From Chloroflexota bacterium (lineage in GTDB: Bacteria; Chloroflexota; Dehalococcoidia; Lucifugimonadales; UBA3495), in NCBI GenBank assembly GCA_028875055.1, contig JAPPGG010000072.1, positions 115,032 to 179,031 on the forward strand: 64,000 nt of DNA, given 5' to 3'. Made by a program: the position numbers and the translations under genes. How positions within the stretch are numbered: the stretch's first letter is position 1; every line of letters begins with the position of its first letter. The notes below the pieces were generated by a model. It searched no databases. It was given only the letters and a program-made list of their open reading frames with translations, and had not been told where the DNA came from. Positions 19,304 through 28,362 of this stretch are shown in pieces.

Positions 19304-19411
19304 ATGAATGCGGAGGTAACTTGCACAGCAGTTCACCATCGCACGCTGGTCTTGGCTGGGCTGGCTGCGGTGGACTGCGGGGCCCTGGCCTCCCTTTCCG
19401 TTTCAGGATGA
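19304..19411 (+). CDS. Possible 35-residue small protein or leader peptide between ilvC and leuA
   Basis: An ATG follows AGGAGGT with six bases of spacing, a near-ideal ribosome binding site. The frame runs 35 codons to TGA, 44 bases before leuA. The product has five leucines and three cysteines but no codon run of the kind seen in classical attenuators. It may be a translated small protein, a leader influencing leuA, or a chance frame. The rest of the 257-base ilvC-leuA gap shows nothing recognisable. Confidence 0.3.
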   Translation: MNAEVTCTAVHHRTLVLAGLAAVDCGALASLSVSG

Positions 19412-19455
19412 GTTTCCCTTTGGCGAATTTACTGTTAATAAGGAAGGGTTAGGTT

Positions 19456-21015
<1,560 letters not shown>

Positions 21016-21040
21016 GCCGGGAGAACAATAGGGGAACAAG

Positions 21041-21075
21041 CAGGGGGCGGGTGTTTGAAACCCGCCCCCTGGTTT
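21041..21075 (+). terminator. Intrinsic terminator after leuA
   Basis: CAGGGGGCGGGT (21041-21052) pairs with ACCCGCCCCCTG (21060-21071), then GTTTG. It lies between leuA and the convergent MBL-fold gene. Confidence 0.75.
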
Positions 21076-21110
21076 GTCCGGATTGTGGGTCCCACCCTGG
21101 ACACCCGACT

Positions 21111-22109
21111 TCATACCAGCTTCATCTGAAACCCGCTGTTGTCCCGCTGACCCTTCTTGCCATCAAGATGTACCGCCGGGTAGCCGAGCGTCCTGAGGTG
21201 CGCGGCCAGGTCCGGAAACCCGTTCACCGTATATACCTGCTTCGGGTTGACTGTCTGCACGTATTCGACCAGGTCCCTGAAGTCCGCGTGGTCGCTGTAG
21301 GCCAGGCTGGCATCTCCCCTTCTTCTCCAGCGACGGCCCCCTCGACCCGATGCCCACCCGGTCAGTTCCATGTACCGCTTTCCAAAAGCCAGGTTCATTT
21401 CCCGCGACTTCCGAAATCCTGGGGGGCACACCAGCACCTGTCCCTCCGACCAATGGCCGTTCAGGCAGGAAAACTGCCCGGGAAAGTTTACTCCCGCCTC
21501 CTGGTAGGCCTCTGCCACCTGGAAGATGCCCTCTTCAACCACCAGCTCAAAGCCCTGGGACAAGAGGTGGTGCATTATCTCCTGGGCCTTTCCCAGCCGC
21601 CATCCCTGGACCACCGGTCTTTCTCCCTTCGACAGCCACATGCGCAGGGTCTGGTAGGCGGTTTCCAGCACCGTCTCCTCCGGCGGAAAGACATACTCCG
21701 GCTTGCCGTACGTAGCCTCTATTACCAGCGTGTCGCACTCCACCGCCTGCAGTGGTTCATTGATGGGGCTTGGTCTTGCCTTGAAGTCCCCGGTGTATAG
21801 AAGTCGTTCCCCCGTGCCCTTGCTGGTTATCAACGCCTGCGCTGAGCCCAGGCAATGGCCGGCCGGGTGAAGGGTGAGGATGTAGTCCCCCCGATCCAGG
21901 GGCTCTCCATACTCCAGGGTGATGGGATTGGAACGCTTGAGGTAGTCGGACAGCAGCAGCCCTGTATTCGGCGTCAGCACCGGCTCGGCGTGTCGTGCGG
22001 TATGGTCCGAGTGAGCGTGGGAGATAAGCCCGAATTCCCGCTTGCGCAGGGAGTCAAGCCACAGGTCCAGTTCGGGAAGATATACGCCCCGGTCAAAGGT
22101 CACTTCCAT
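21111..22109 (-). CDS. MBL-fold/beta-CASP-like exonuclease (ligase-associated type)
   Basis: The 332-residue protein has the metallo-beta-lactamase motif HAHSDH (near residue 32), a second histidine in HPAGHCLGSAQ, DFKAR for the bridging Asp, and a late YSDHADF with another ligand. This pattern and length match the mRNA 3'-processing-like exonucleases that in many bacteria pair with an ATP-dependent DNA ligase. No ligase gene is adjacent here, so the DNA-repair role is inferred from family only. An RNA-processing role is the alternative. Confidence 0.8.
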   Translation of the reverse strand: MEVTFDRGVYLPELDLWLDSLRKREFGLISHAHSDHTARHAEPVLTPNTGLLLSDYLKRSNPITLEYGEPLDRGDYILTLHPAGHCLGSAQALITSKGTGERLLYTGDFKARPSPINEPLQAVECDTLVIEATYGKPEYVFPPEETVLETAYQTLRMWLSKGERPVVQGWRLGKAQEIMHHLLSQGFELVVEEGIFQVAEAYQEAGVNFPGQFSCLNGHWSEGQVLVCPPGFRKSREMNLAFGKRYMELTGWASGRGGRRWRRRGDASLAYSDHADFRDLVEYVQTVNPKQVYTVNGFPDLAAHLRTLGYPAVHLDGKKGQRDNSGFQMKLV

Positions 22110-22220
22110 TGCAGTAATTTACCACAGGGTAGGGTGCGGGGTACAAACCGGCCCCTGGCAGGCGGGGGTAATCGTGCCATAGATTCAGGCTAAAGGGGCA
22201 CCAATTCGGCAGGTAAAAGT

Positions 22221-22335
22221 CATGTCGCCCTGAGCTAGCCGAAGGGCCTTAAGTCCTCCTTTACTGCCCGGCTGCAGGTAGTGAAGGTGGTTCCAGGGAC
22301 AGACCTTGGATGCTTCGGCTCCGCTCAGCATGACA
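22221..22335. repeat. Imperfect inverted repeat, dispersed-element type
   Basis: Left end CATGTCGCCCTGAGC...CGAAGGG and right end TGCTTCGGCTCCGCTCAGCATGACA are imperfect inverted copies about 80 bases apart. The ends resemble a short element common in GC-rich environmental genomes (CCTGAGC...GCTCAGCATGAC). No coding sequence is inside. It lies in the 548-base gap before the molybdenum hydroxylase gene. Confidence 0.55.
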
Positions 22336-22429
22336 TTCAACTAAAGCGCGACTGCTCTGGCGCTGCCCGTAACAGTTCAGAGTTTAGAGAATTGCCTGCC
22401 CAAACACCCGTTATACCTCCGACTTCACA

Positions 22430-22451
22430 GGGGCGCATGGCCATGCGCCCC
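22430..22451. repeat. Perfect 22-base palindrome
   Basis: Arms GGGGCGCATGG (22430-22440) and CCATGCGCCCC (22441-22451) meet with no spacer. Palindromes of this GGGGCGCATG type are frequent intergenic repeats in some genomes; a protein-binding site is an alternative. Confidence 0.7.
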
Positions 22452-22493
22452 TACCCAACTCACGACCTGCACAGGTTCCAGGTTCCCGGGCAG

Positions 22494-22545
22494 GCGGGAA
22501 CGACGGGTTTTCCAGCCTCGTAACACGCCAACTCTGAAGTCTTGC
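22494..22545 (+). repeat. Dispersed intergenic repeat R1, copy next to molybdenum hydroxylase promoter
   Basis: GCGGGAACGACGGG is followed by CGCCAACTCTGAAGTCTTGC, ending 15 bases before a TTGACA. The same end (CTCTGAACTCTTGC) lies 15-16 bases before the -35 of two other promoters at 56.7 and 62.3 kb. Confidence 0.5.
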
Positions 22546-22560
22546 GCCGCCCTTTCCCGT

Positions 22561-22589
22561 TTGACACCCATTGGCCCATTGCCTAGACT
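22561..22589 (+). promoter_or_regulatory. Promoter of the molybdenum hydroxylase gene
   Basis: TTGACA (22561-22566), 17-base spacer, TAGACT (22584-22589), about 70 bases before the ATG at 22658. Confidence 0.75.
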
Positions 22590-22657
22590 AGGGCCAATTC
22601 ACTCCCCCGAATCAGGCCACTCTTGACGTCACTCACAGCCGTTGAAGGAGGCTTCCA

Positions 22658-24946
22658 ATGACGACCACTGCATCTAACAGCTACAACGTTGTAGGGACCC
22701 GCCCCGCGCGACACGACGGATACGACAAGGTAACGGGCGCCGCCCGCTTTGGCGCCGACCTGAACCTGCCCAACATGCTCCACGGCAAAGTCCTGCGCAG
22801 CCCCCACGCCCACGCCCGCATCCGCAGCATAGACACCAGCAAGGCCGAAGCATTGGCCGGCGTAATTGCCGTTGCCACTGCCAAGGACTTCGACATCGTC
22901 CAGCAGCGACCTACTATTGACTACGAAAACGCCAACCAGAATCCCCGGATCATAGCCGAGAATATCCTGGCGGACCGAAAGGTCCTCTACCGGGGGCACG
23001 CGGTTGCGGCGGTGGCCGCCACCAGCCCCCACGTGGCCGAGGAAGCCCTGGCATTGATCGAGGTTGACTATGAAGTCCTGCCGGTGGTGCTCGACCTGCA
23101 CGATGCCCTCAAGGGAGACGCTCCTCTGTTGCACGACGATATGACCACCCGTTTCCGGGTTGAACGCTTCGGCCCCGGGGATGACACCGGCGAACGCAGC
23201 AACATCGCCGGACACCTGCAGCACAAGCTGGGCGACGTGGAAAAGGGGTTCGCCGAAGCCGACGTCATCATCGAGCGCGAATATGAAACCCAGACGGTCC
23301 ACCAGGGATACATCGAGCCCCACGTTGCTACTTCTCACTGGTCAACCGACGGGCGTTTGACGGTCTGGACCAGCACCCAGGGCGCCTTTGCCGTTCGGGC
23401 CACCACTGCGGCCATCCTGGGAATGCCCGAGTCCATGGTCAAGGTCATCCCCATGGAAATCGGCGGCGGGTTTGGCGCCAAGGGCGTCACCTACCTGGCT
23501 CCGGTGACGGCCGTCCTGGCCAGGAAGTCCGGCCGTCCCGTCAAGATCGCCATGAGCCGCAAGGAGGTCTTCGAGGGCAGTGGCCCCGCCTCCGCCACCT
23601 TTATGCGCGTAAAGATTGGGGCCAAGCGCGATGGAAAGATCACCGCCGGCCAGGTCTATATGGTTTATGAGGCCGGGGCATTTCCCGGCGCTCCCGTGGG
23701 CGGCGGCGCCATTACCGGATTCGGCTCCTACAACATTGAAAACGTCCTGGTGGACGGTTACGACGTGGTCTGCAACAAGCAGAAGGCCCAGTCCTACCGG
23801 GCCCCGGGTCAGCCCCAGGCCAACTTCACCGTGGAATGCGCCATGGACGAACTGGCCGAAGAGTTGGGTATTGACCCGGTGGACCTGCGCCTGAGAAACG
23901 CCGTCAGCGAGGGAGACCGGATGCCCAATGGCGTCCCCCATTCCGTGTTTGGCTGCGTGGAACTGGAAGAGGCCATGAAGAACCACCCCCACTACTCCGC
24001 TCCCCTGGGCGGACCCAATCGCGGTCGGGGCGTGGCCGTAGCCTTCCGGGCCCAGGGCGGCCAGACCTCATCGGCAACCATTAATGTGAACAGCAACGGG
24101 ACCATTAACCTCATAACCGGCTCCGTGGATATTGGCGGCACCCGTACCGCCATTGCCATGCAGGCTGCCGAGGTTCTGGGCATCGCCTCCGAGGACGTCT
24201 TTCCCTCGGTGGGGGATACGGACAGCGTGGGCTACACCGCCAACACGGGAGGCAGCCGCACCGCCTTCGACACCGGCCTGGCAGCCATTGCCGCCGCTGA
24301 GGAAGTCAAGGAGAAGATGAAGCACCGGGCGGCACTGCTCTGGGAGGTAGAGGATGAGGACGTGGACTTTCAGGACGGTTCCTTTGTCTGTACCGAGACT
24401 GAAGACCGCTTTACCTTCAAGGAACTGGCCGGCCGCTTGATGCGTACCGGCGGACCGGTAACGGCTTCTACATCCGCCGCATCCACCGGGGTCGGTCCCA
24501 TCTTCGCCGGCAACATCGTGGACGTGGAGGTGGACCCGGACACGGGGAAAGTGGACATTGTCCGGTTTACCGCTTTCCTGGACGCCGGACAGGCGGTGCA
24601 TCCCAGCTTCGTGGAGGGCCAGATCCAGGGCGCCACGGTGCAGGGCATAGGTTGGGCGTTGAACGAGGAGTATTTCTACACTCCCGACGGAACAATGGCC
24701 AATTCCAGCTTCCTGGACTACCGTATGCCCACCACGCTGGACCTGCCCATGATCGAGGCGGTAATCATCGAGGTGCCCAACCCTCGCCATCCATTTGGCC
24801 TGCGCGGGGTGGGGGAAGGTCCCATCATTCCTCCCCTGGCGGCGGTAGCCAACGCTGTGTACCACGCCACGGGCGCCCGGGTCCGGAAGCTCCCCATTAC
24901 CCCCGGGGCGGTTCTGGAAGCAATGCAGGAAAAGGAGCAGGGCTAG
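22658..24946 (+). CDS. Xanthine dehydrogenase-family molybdopterin-binding subunit
   Basis: The 762-residue protein is the large (molybdopterin) subunit type of the xanthine oxidase family: a CoxL/XdhB N-terminal domain (residues about 15-120) and a molybdopterin-binding domain. GGGFGAKG near residue 270 and SYRAPGQPQA near residue 382 contact the cofactor, and the late GVGEGP carries the catalytic glutamate. It would hydroxylate a carbon adjacent to a heteroatom, or act as an aldehyde or CO dehydrogenase-like enzyme; the CO dehydrogenase active-site loop motif was not recognised. The FAD and 2Fe-2S subunit genes that normally accompany it are absent from both sides. GGAGG precedes the ATG. 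Confidence 0.9.
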   Translation: MTTTASNSYNVVGTRPARHDGYDKVTGAARFGADLNLPNMLHGKVLRSPHAHARIRSIDTSKAEALAGVIAVATAKDFDIVQQRPTIDYENANQNPRIIAENILADRKVLYRGHAVAAVAATSPHVAEEALALIEVDYEVLPVVLDLHDALKGDAPLLHDDMTTRFRVERFGPGDDTGERSNIAGHLQHKLGDVEKGFAEADVIIEREYETQTVHQGYIEPHVATSHWSTDGRLTVWTSTQGAFAVRATTAAILGMPESMVKVIPMEIGGGFGAKGVTYLAPVTAVLARKSGRPVKIAMSRKEVFEGSGPASATFMRVKIGAKRDGKITAGQVYMVYEAGAFPGAPVGGGAITGFGSYNIENVLVDGYDVVCNKQKAQSYRAPGQPQANFTVECAMDELAEELGIDPVDLRLRNAVSEGDRMPNGVPHSVFGCVELEEAMKNHPHYSAPLGGPNRGRGVAVAFRAQGGQTSSATINVNSNGTINLITGSVDIGGTRTAIAMQAAEVLGIASEDVFPSVGDTDSVGYTANTGGSRTAFDTGLAAIAAAEEVKEKMKHRAALLWEVEDEDVDFQDGSFVCTETEDRFTFKELAGRLMRTGGPVTASTSAASTGVGPIFAGNIVDVEVDPDTGKVDIVRFTAFLDAGQAVHPSFVEGQIQGATVQGIGWALNEEYFYTPDGTMANSSFLDYRMPTTLDLPMIEAVIIEVPNPRHPFGLRGVGEGPIIPPLAAVANAVYHATGARVRKLPITPGAVLEAMQEKEQG

Positions 24947-24974
24947 GCGGCGGCTAAAGCCACTCCGGGTAAAA

Positions 24975-25007
24975 CGAAAGGGGCGGGATTGCATCCCGCC
25001 CCAGTTC
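24975..25007. terminator. Bidirectional intrinsic terminator
   Basis: GGGGCGGGAT (24980-24989) pairs with ATCCCGCCCC (24993-25002), and outer ACGAA/TTCGT flanks extend the stem. It lies between two convergent genes. Confidence 0.75.
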
Positions 25008-25040
25008 GTGTTGCCTGAATATCCCTGCCGGGAAGCAATT

Positions 25041-25934
25041 TTATGCCACGGCCGCCGGTTCCATTGCCTCTACCCTGGCGATGAACTCCAGCAGCTGGGC
25101 GGCATAGAACGTAGCCTTCATGTGATAGCGATTGGTGGCGGCTATGCCGGGGAAGGTATGGTCGTGCTGCCCCACAATGTCCCACTCCTCATGCGTCCAT
25201 GCCGACGGCCTGAGTTCCGAGTTGGGTATCAACCGGTGCGCCGCCTCGGCAGCGGAAACGTGGTGTACCTCGTCCGGCGTGTTGCCTTCAAACATCAGCA
25301 CCGGGCACCGGATGGACTTCAACTGATCTTCCGTCAGGTCACTGACCGGGTTGGGGAGCGAGTAGGAATCCTGCCAGCGGCTCATAACCGAAATAAACTC
25401 CGCCGGGTCCATGGCCAGCAGTTTCGCTTCATTGGCGGGGTTGTCCACTATGCGCTGGGCAAAATATTCGGTTTCCGCCACGGCCTTCATCCCTCCCGAC
25501 CGGGCGGCATCAATAAACTGGCCGTAGTAGTTTGGCGAGGTGGCCGCGGCGCTGTTGGGCCCTCCGCTCACTTCCCAGATAAATACTCCCTTGACCACTT
25601 CCGGACGCCGCACCGTCATAGTGAGGCTGGTGCGAGATCCGGCCGAGCCACCCACGGCATAGGCCGGGGCCGCGTCCAGTTGCAGCAGCAAATCAGCCAT
25701 CTCTTCGCCCCAGTGGTGTTGTTCGGAAAGCTCGCCGCCGATGACTATGTCCGACTTGCCGCAGTTGCGGCGGTCGTGCAGGATTACCCGGCACTGTGCG
25801 GAAAGCAGGGCCGCAATGGGTCGGAGACCATGGGTGTCATTCCTCCCGCCGGGCGTGAGGATAACCGTTGGCCCTGTCTTCGGTCCGTGGTCTTCATAAT
25901 ACAGGTTCACTCCGTTCACGTTGGCGTATGGCAT
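25041..25934 (-). CDS. Alpha/beta hydrolase
   Basis: The 297-residue protein has the oxyanion segment TPGGRNDTHG (near residue 27), the nucleophile elbow GGSAGS (near residue 95) and a C-terminal HDHTFPG with the likely catalytic His. The fold and length match alpha/beta hydrolases such as esterases, C-C bond hydrolases or haloperoxidase-like enzymes; the substrate is unknown. GGAGGAG precedes the ATG. The nitroreductase gene lies 34 bases upstream on the same strand, so the two are probably one operon. Confidence 0.85.
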   Translation of the reverse strand: MPYANVNGVNLYYEDHGPKTGPTVILTPGGRNDTHGLRPIAALLSAQCRVILHDRRNCGKSDIVIGGELSEQHHWGEEMADLLLQLDAAPAYAVGGSAGSRTSLTMTVRRPEVVKGVFIWEVSGGPNSAAATSPNYYGQFIDAARSGGMKAVAETEYFAQRIVDNPANEAKLLAMDPAEFISVMSRWQDSYSLPNPVSDLTEDQLKSIRCPVLMFEGNTPDEVHHVSAAEAAHRLIPNSELRPSAWTHEEWDIVGQHDHTFPGIAATNRYHMKATFYAAQLLEFIARVEAMEPAAVA

Positions 25935-25968
25935 CTCACTCCTCCAGTCAAAACCTTGGGAACAACCC

Positions 25969-26496
25969 TCAGGCCGCCTCGTAAGGCGTGCCGAAACGGT
26001 TGCGGTGGGCGATTTCGGACATAGGCTTGCGGGGCACGCTGGGGCGTCCTGAGGGGAGGCCCGTCCGGTATCCGTAGGGCATCAACGTAATCAGGTGGTG
26101 GTCCTCTGGTATGCCCAGAATCTCCTTTACACCCACCTGCTGTTCTTCAATGCGGACACCGACAAAGCAGGTGCCCAGTCCCTCCTCCCACGCCACCAGT
26201 TCCATTTGCTGCAAGGCTCGGCCGGCGTCCAGCTGCGGCCTGGGCGCATCCGGGATCATCACGATGGCTATGACCAGGGGCGCGTCGGCAATGAACGGCC
26301 CCTGGGTGGCCACTTCCGCCAGCCTGGCGATGGTATCCGGATCGGTGACCACCACGAAGTGCCAGGGCTGCGAATTGCTGGAACTGGGCGACCACCGCCC
26401 GGCGCGCAGAATCTTCATTATTACCGATTCGGGGACCGGGTCAGGCTTATACTGGCGCACTGTGCGACGGGTCCGAATGGCCTCATAAACTTCCAT
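25969..26496 (-). CDS. Nitroreductase family protein
   Basis: This 175-residue flavin enzyme begins MEVYEAIRTRRTVRQYKPD, the usual FMN-binding N terminus (R-R-S/T-x-R), and has SSNSQPWHFVVV and the late LITLMPYGY segment typical of the family. It reduces nitro, enone or other substrates with NAD(P)H. The start at 26496 is fixed by AGGAGGGAAGC just upstream; the longer in-frame extension has no family similarity and overlaps repeat-like intergenic DNA. It faces away from the candidate selenoprotein gene. Confidence 0.88.
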   Translation of the reverse strand: MEVYEAIRTRRTVRQYKPDPVPESVIMKILRAGRWSPSSSNSQPWHFVVVTDPDTIARLAEVATQGPFIADAPLVIAIVMIPDAPRPQLDAGRALQQMELVAWEEGLGTCFVGVRIEEQQVGVKEILGIPEDHHLITLMPYGYRTGLPSGRPSVPRKPMSEIAHRNRFGTPYEAA

Positions 26497-26589
26497 GCTT
26501 CCCTCCTGGGCTGACGGTCTCGCTTGGGTTTGGACTGCATTATGGCACGTAGTGGCCCCAATGGGTAGCGACCGGAGTGAATGACCGGA

Positions 26590-26767
26590 GTACGATGTCG
26601 GCGGTATTTCCCTCCAGGTCTCCCCTGTCATTTCGGCGAAAGCCCGTTTCCGGGAGCCCTTGCTCCCCTTGACTCGTTTGCGCCGCAATCCCTGGCGGAT
26701 TCCGGCCGACGCCGGAGTTACTCCCGCCGGTCCACCGTGGCACATCAACCCTGAACAGCTGCTTGCC
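26590..26767 (+). repeat. Diverged R1-like dispersed repeat upstream of the peroxiredoxin gene
   Basis: Degenerate arms TCATTTCGGCGAAAGCCCG and GGATTCCGGCCGACGCCGGAG form an imperfect inverted pair, followed by CCCTGAACAGCTGCTTGC. It resembles the R1 copies at 56.6 and 62.2 kb in order of blocks but is more diverged. It fills most of the 362-base gap between the divergent nitroreductase and peroxiredoxin genes. Confidence 0.35.
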
Positions 26768-26800
26768 TGGTGGACATTCCACTGCAAGGTTTGCATAGAG

Positions 26801-26806
26801 TATAAT
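26801..26806 (+). promoter_or_regulatory. -10 element of the peroxiredoxin gene
   Basis: A perfect TATAAT lies 52 bases before the ATG. I see no convincing -35 at normal spacing. Confidence 0.4.
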
Positions 26807-26858
26807 CGGGTTGGTTTCCACTTTGAGACCACGCCATACCACAAGACAGAGGTGAAAA

Positions 26859-27323
26859 ATGCCAGCAGAAATTGGCGAAGTTGCGCCGGACTTCAAGCTG
26901 CCTTCCGTCAGCGAGGGCGACTTTACGTTGAGCCAGTTCAAAGGGGAAAAGAGCGTCATTCTCTCTTTCCACGTCTTTGACTTCACATCTGGTTGAACTA
27001 CGCAGGCCACCTCCTTCCGGTCATTTTACGACCGTTTCCAGGAGGCGAATGCCCAGGTTCTGGGTATCAGCTGCGATCACATAGCTGCCCACCGTGCGTG
27101 GAGCACGGCCATGGGTGGGCTGCCCTACCCCGAGCTCTCCGACTGGCATCCCAAGGGGGAAGTTACCACGGCTTACGGCCTGTGGAACGAGGAAAGGGGT
27201 GCGGGAACCCGCGCGGTTATCATCGTTGACAAGGACGGCGTCGTCCGATTCCGGCAGACCTACGCGCCGGGAACCCTGCCCGAGCCCGAAAAAATCCTAG
27301 AAGAACTTTCCGGGCTTGGTTAG
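26859..27323 (+). CDS. AhpC/TSA-type peroxiredoxin with in-frame UGA (candidate selenocysteine)
   Basis: Read through one internal TGA (26994-26996, codon 46), the frame gives a continuous 154-residue thioredoxin-fold peroxiredoxin. The N-terminal part (GEVAPDFKLPSVSEGDFTLS) and the part after the TGA (TTQATSFRSFYDRFQEAN, then GISCDH, then VIIVDKDGVVRFRQTY) are both well conserved. The TGA falls exactly at the peroxidatic position: FDFTSG-[UGA]-TTQ matches the family T-x-x-C-T motif. Selenocysteine is therefore the best reading, and a two-part hairpin follows at SECIS distance. The only other Cys is residue 72. The enzyme would reduce peroxides using thiol donors. AGAGGTGA precedes the ATG. 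selA, selB, selC and selD are not in the window, so Sec machinery must be checked elsewhere. A Cys-to-stop mutation is the alternative. Confidence 0.85.
27010..27045 (+). promoter_or_regulatory. SECIS-like hairpin after the UGA codon
   Basis: Lower stem CCTCC (27010-27014) pairs with GGAGG (27041-27045). Upper stem CGGTC (27018-27022) pairs with GACCG (27030-27034), with a 7-base loop ATTTTAC and an internal loop between stems. It begins 13 bases after the UGA, with the upper stem 21 bases after it, close to the bacterial SECIS position. The apical loop lacks the early G of the E. coli fdhF element, so it is a plausible but not canonical SECIS. Confidence 0.55.
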
Positions 27324-27391
27324 CTCTACAGGGGTCTGAATCGGGTCCTCCCTTTCCGACGGACGAAAAAGGGCTGACGGACGAAAAAGAA

Positions 27392-27419
27392 CGAGGGGTG
27401 AGTTCCGACTCACCCCTCG
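27392..27419. terminator. Bidirectional intrinsic terminator
   Basis: CGAGGGGTGAGT (27392-27403) and ACTCACCCCTCG (27408-27419) form a 12-bp perfect stem with a TCCG loop between the convergent peroxiredoxin and greA-like genes. On the minus strand it is followed by TTCTTTTTCG. A 14-base direct repeat, GACGGACGAAAAAG, occurs at 27358 and 27376 beside it. Confidence 0.85.
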
Positions 27420-27477
27420 ATTGGTTTCCTCTGATTTTTGGCCTTGCCTGGTGTTTGCCCTGTGCCGGGCGAATCTG

Positions 27478-28362
27478 CTAGGCCCCGATTTTCTCAATCA
27501 GGTAGCTGAGGGTTCCCTTGGGGACGGTAATCTCAACGGTGTCACCCACGGCCTTGTCCAGGAGGGCCTGGCCTACCGGCGAGACCGTAGAAATCTTTCC
27601 CGATGCTACGTCGGCTTCCCGCTTGTCCACCAGGGTGTAGTTGATTACCCTTCCGGACGCCACGTCCTTGATGGTTATGCTGCTGCCAACCACTGCCCGC
27701 TTGCCCGAATTGGCTTCGGCTTCACCCGAAAGAATCTGGGCGCTCGCCACCTCGGATTCCAGCTCCCGAATCTTGGCCACCACGAATCCCTGGCGTTCCT
27801 TGGCAGCATCCAGGGGCGCGTTCTCCCGGAAGTCCTTGCCTGCCATGGCTTCCTTTACTTCCTGGTCCGCCCTGACCTTTTCCACCTTGTATTTTTCCAA
27901 CTCCTCTACCAGCCGCTGGTAGCCTTCCTCGCTCAGCCGGGGGCCGCTTGCCTGGCCGTTGGCGGCGATGCCCTGCTTACCGGTACCTGTTCGCCGGGCC
28001 CGGCTGGCCCGCAGGTGGACTGAGAGGTTTACTTCGGTCCAATCCTGTTTCTTGAGAAAAACCAGGAATTCTTTGACCGGGGTCAGGCGTTTCTGGGCCT
28101 CGGCTCCCCGCTGGGAAAACTCCCGCGCGTATTCTTCAACCAGGCTGGGAGACAGGTCGTTAACCTTGCGGTCCCGGCCGTACCAGTCTATGAAGCGGAT
28201 AATTTCCTGGTGCCCATCCATCGACTTCTTGGAGTTCTTTACGTTTTTCTTTTCAATAACGAACAGTCCAAGAGCGTCGTGCAAGTTGTCGGGTATCACC
28301 CGTTCGGGGGTGGAAACCGAAGCAGTGGCTGTTTCGGTGGAACTGTTATTGGGCGTTACCAA
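27478..28362 (-). CDS. GreA/GreB-type elongation factor fused to an N-terminal SAM-like (recombinase core-binding) domain
   Basis: The 294-residue protein has two parts. Residues about 140-294 are GreA-like: the coiled coil begins RLSEEGYQRLVEELEKYK, with the acidic tip D-F-R-E-N-A-P, and the C-terminal FKBP-like domain includes VGSSITIKD and ISTVSPVGQALL. Residues about 45-130 look like the N-terminal SAM-like core-binding domain of tyrosine recombinases (IIRFIDWYGRDRKVNDLSP then LTPVKEFLVFLKK), but no catalytic recombinase domain follows. Gre factors restart backtracked RNA polymerase by stimulating transcript cleavage; the extra domain may bind DNA or another protein. The TTG start follows AGGAGGT. 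Normal GreA is about 158 residues, so the extension is real. Confidence 0.85.
   Translation of the reverse strand: MVTPNNSSTETATASVSTPERVIPDNLHDALGLFVIEKKNVKNSKKSMDGHQEIIRFIDWYGRDRKVNDLSPSLVEEYAREFSQRGAEAQKRLTPVKEFLVFLKKQDWTEVNLSVHLRASRARRTGTGKQGIAANGQASGPRLSEEGYQRLVEELEKYKVEKVRADQEVKEAMAGKDFRENAPLDAAKERQGFVVAKIRELESEVASAQILSGEAEANSGKRAVVGSSITIKDVASGRVINYTLVDKREADVASGKISTVSPVGQALLDKAVGDTVEITVPKGTLSYLIEKIGA

Noticed and set aside
27111-27323. Short frame starting inside the peroxiredoxin gene as a separate small gene
   Set aside because: It is the C-terminal part of the UGA-containing peroxiredoxin; the protein similarity continues across the UGA, so no independent gene is needed.
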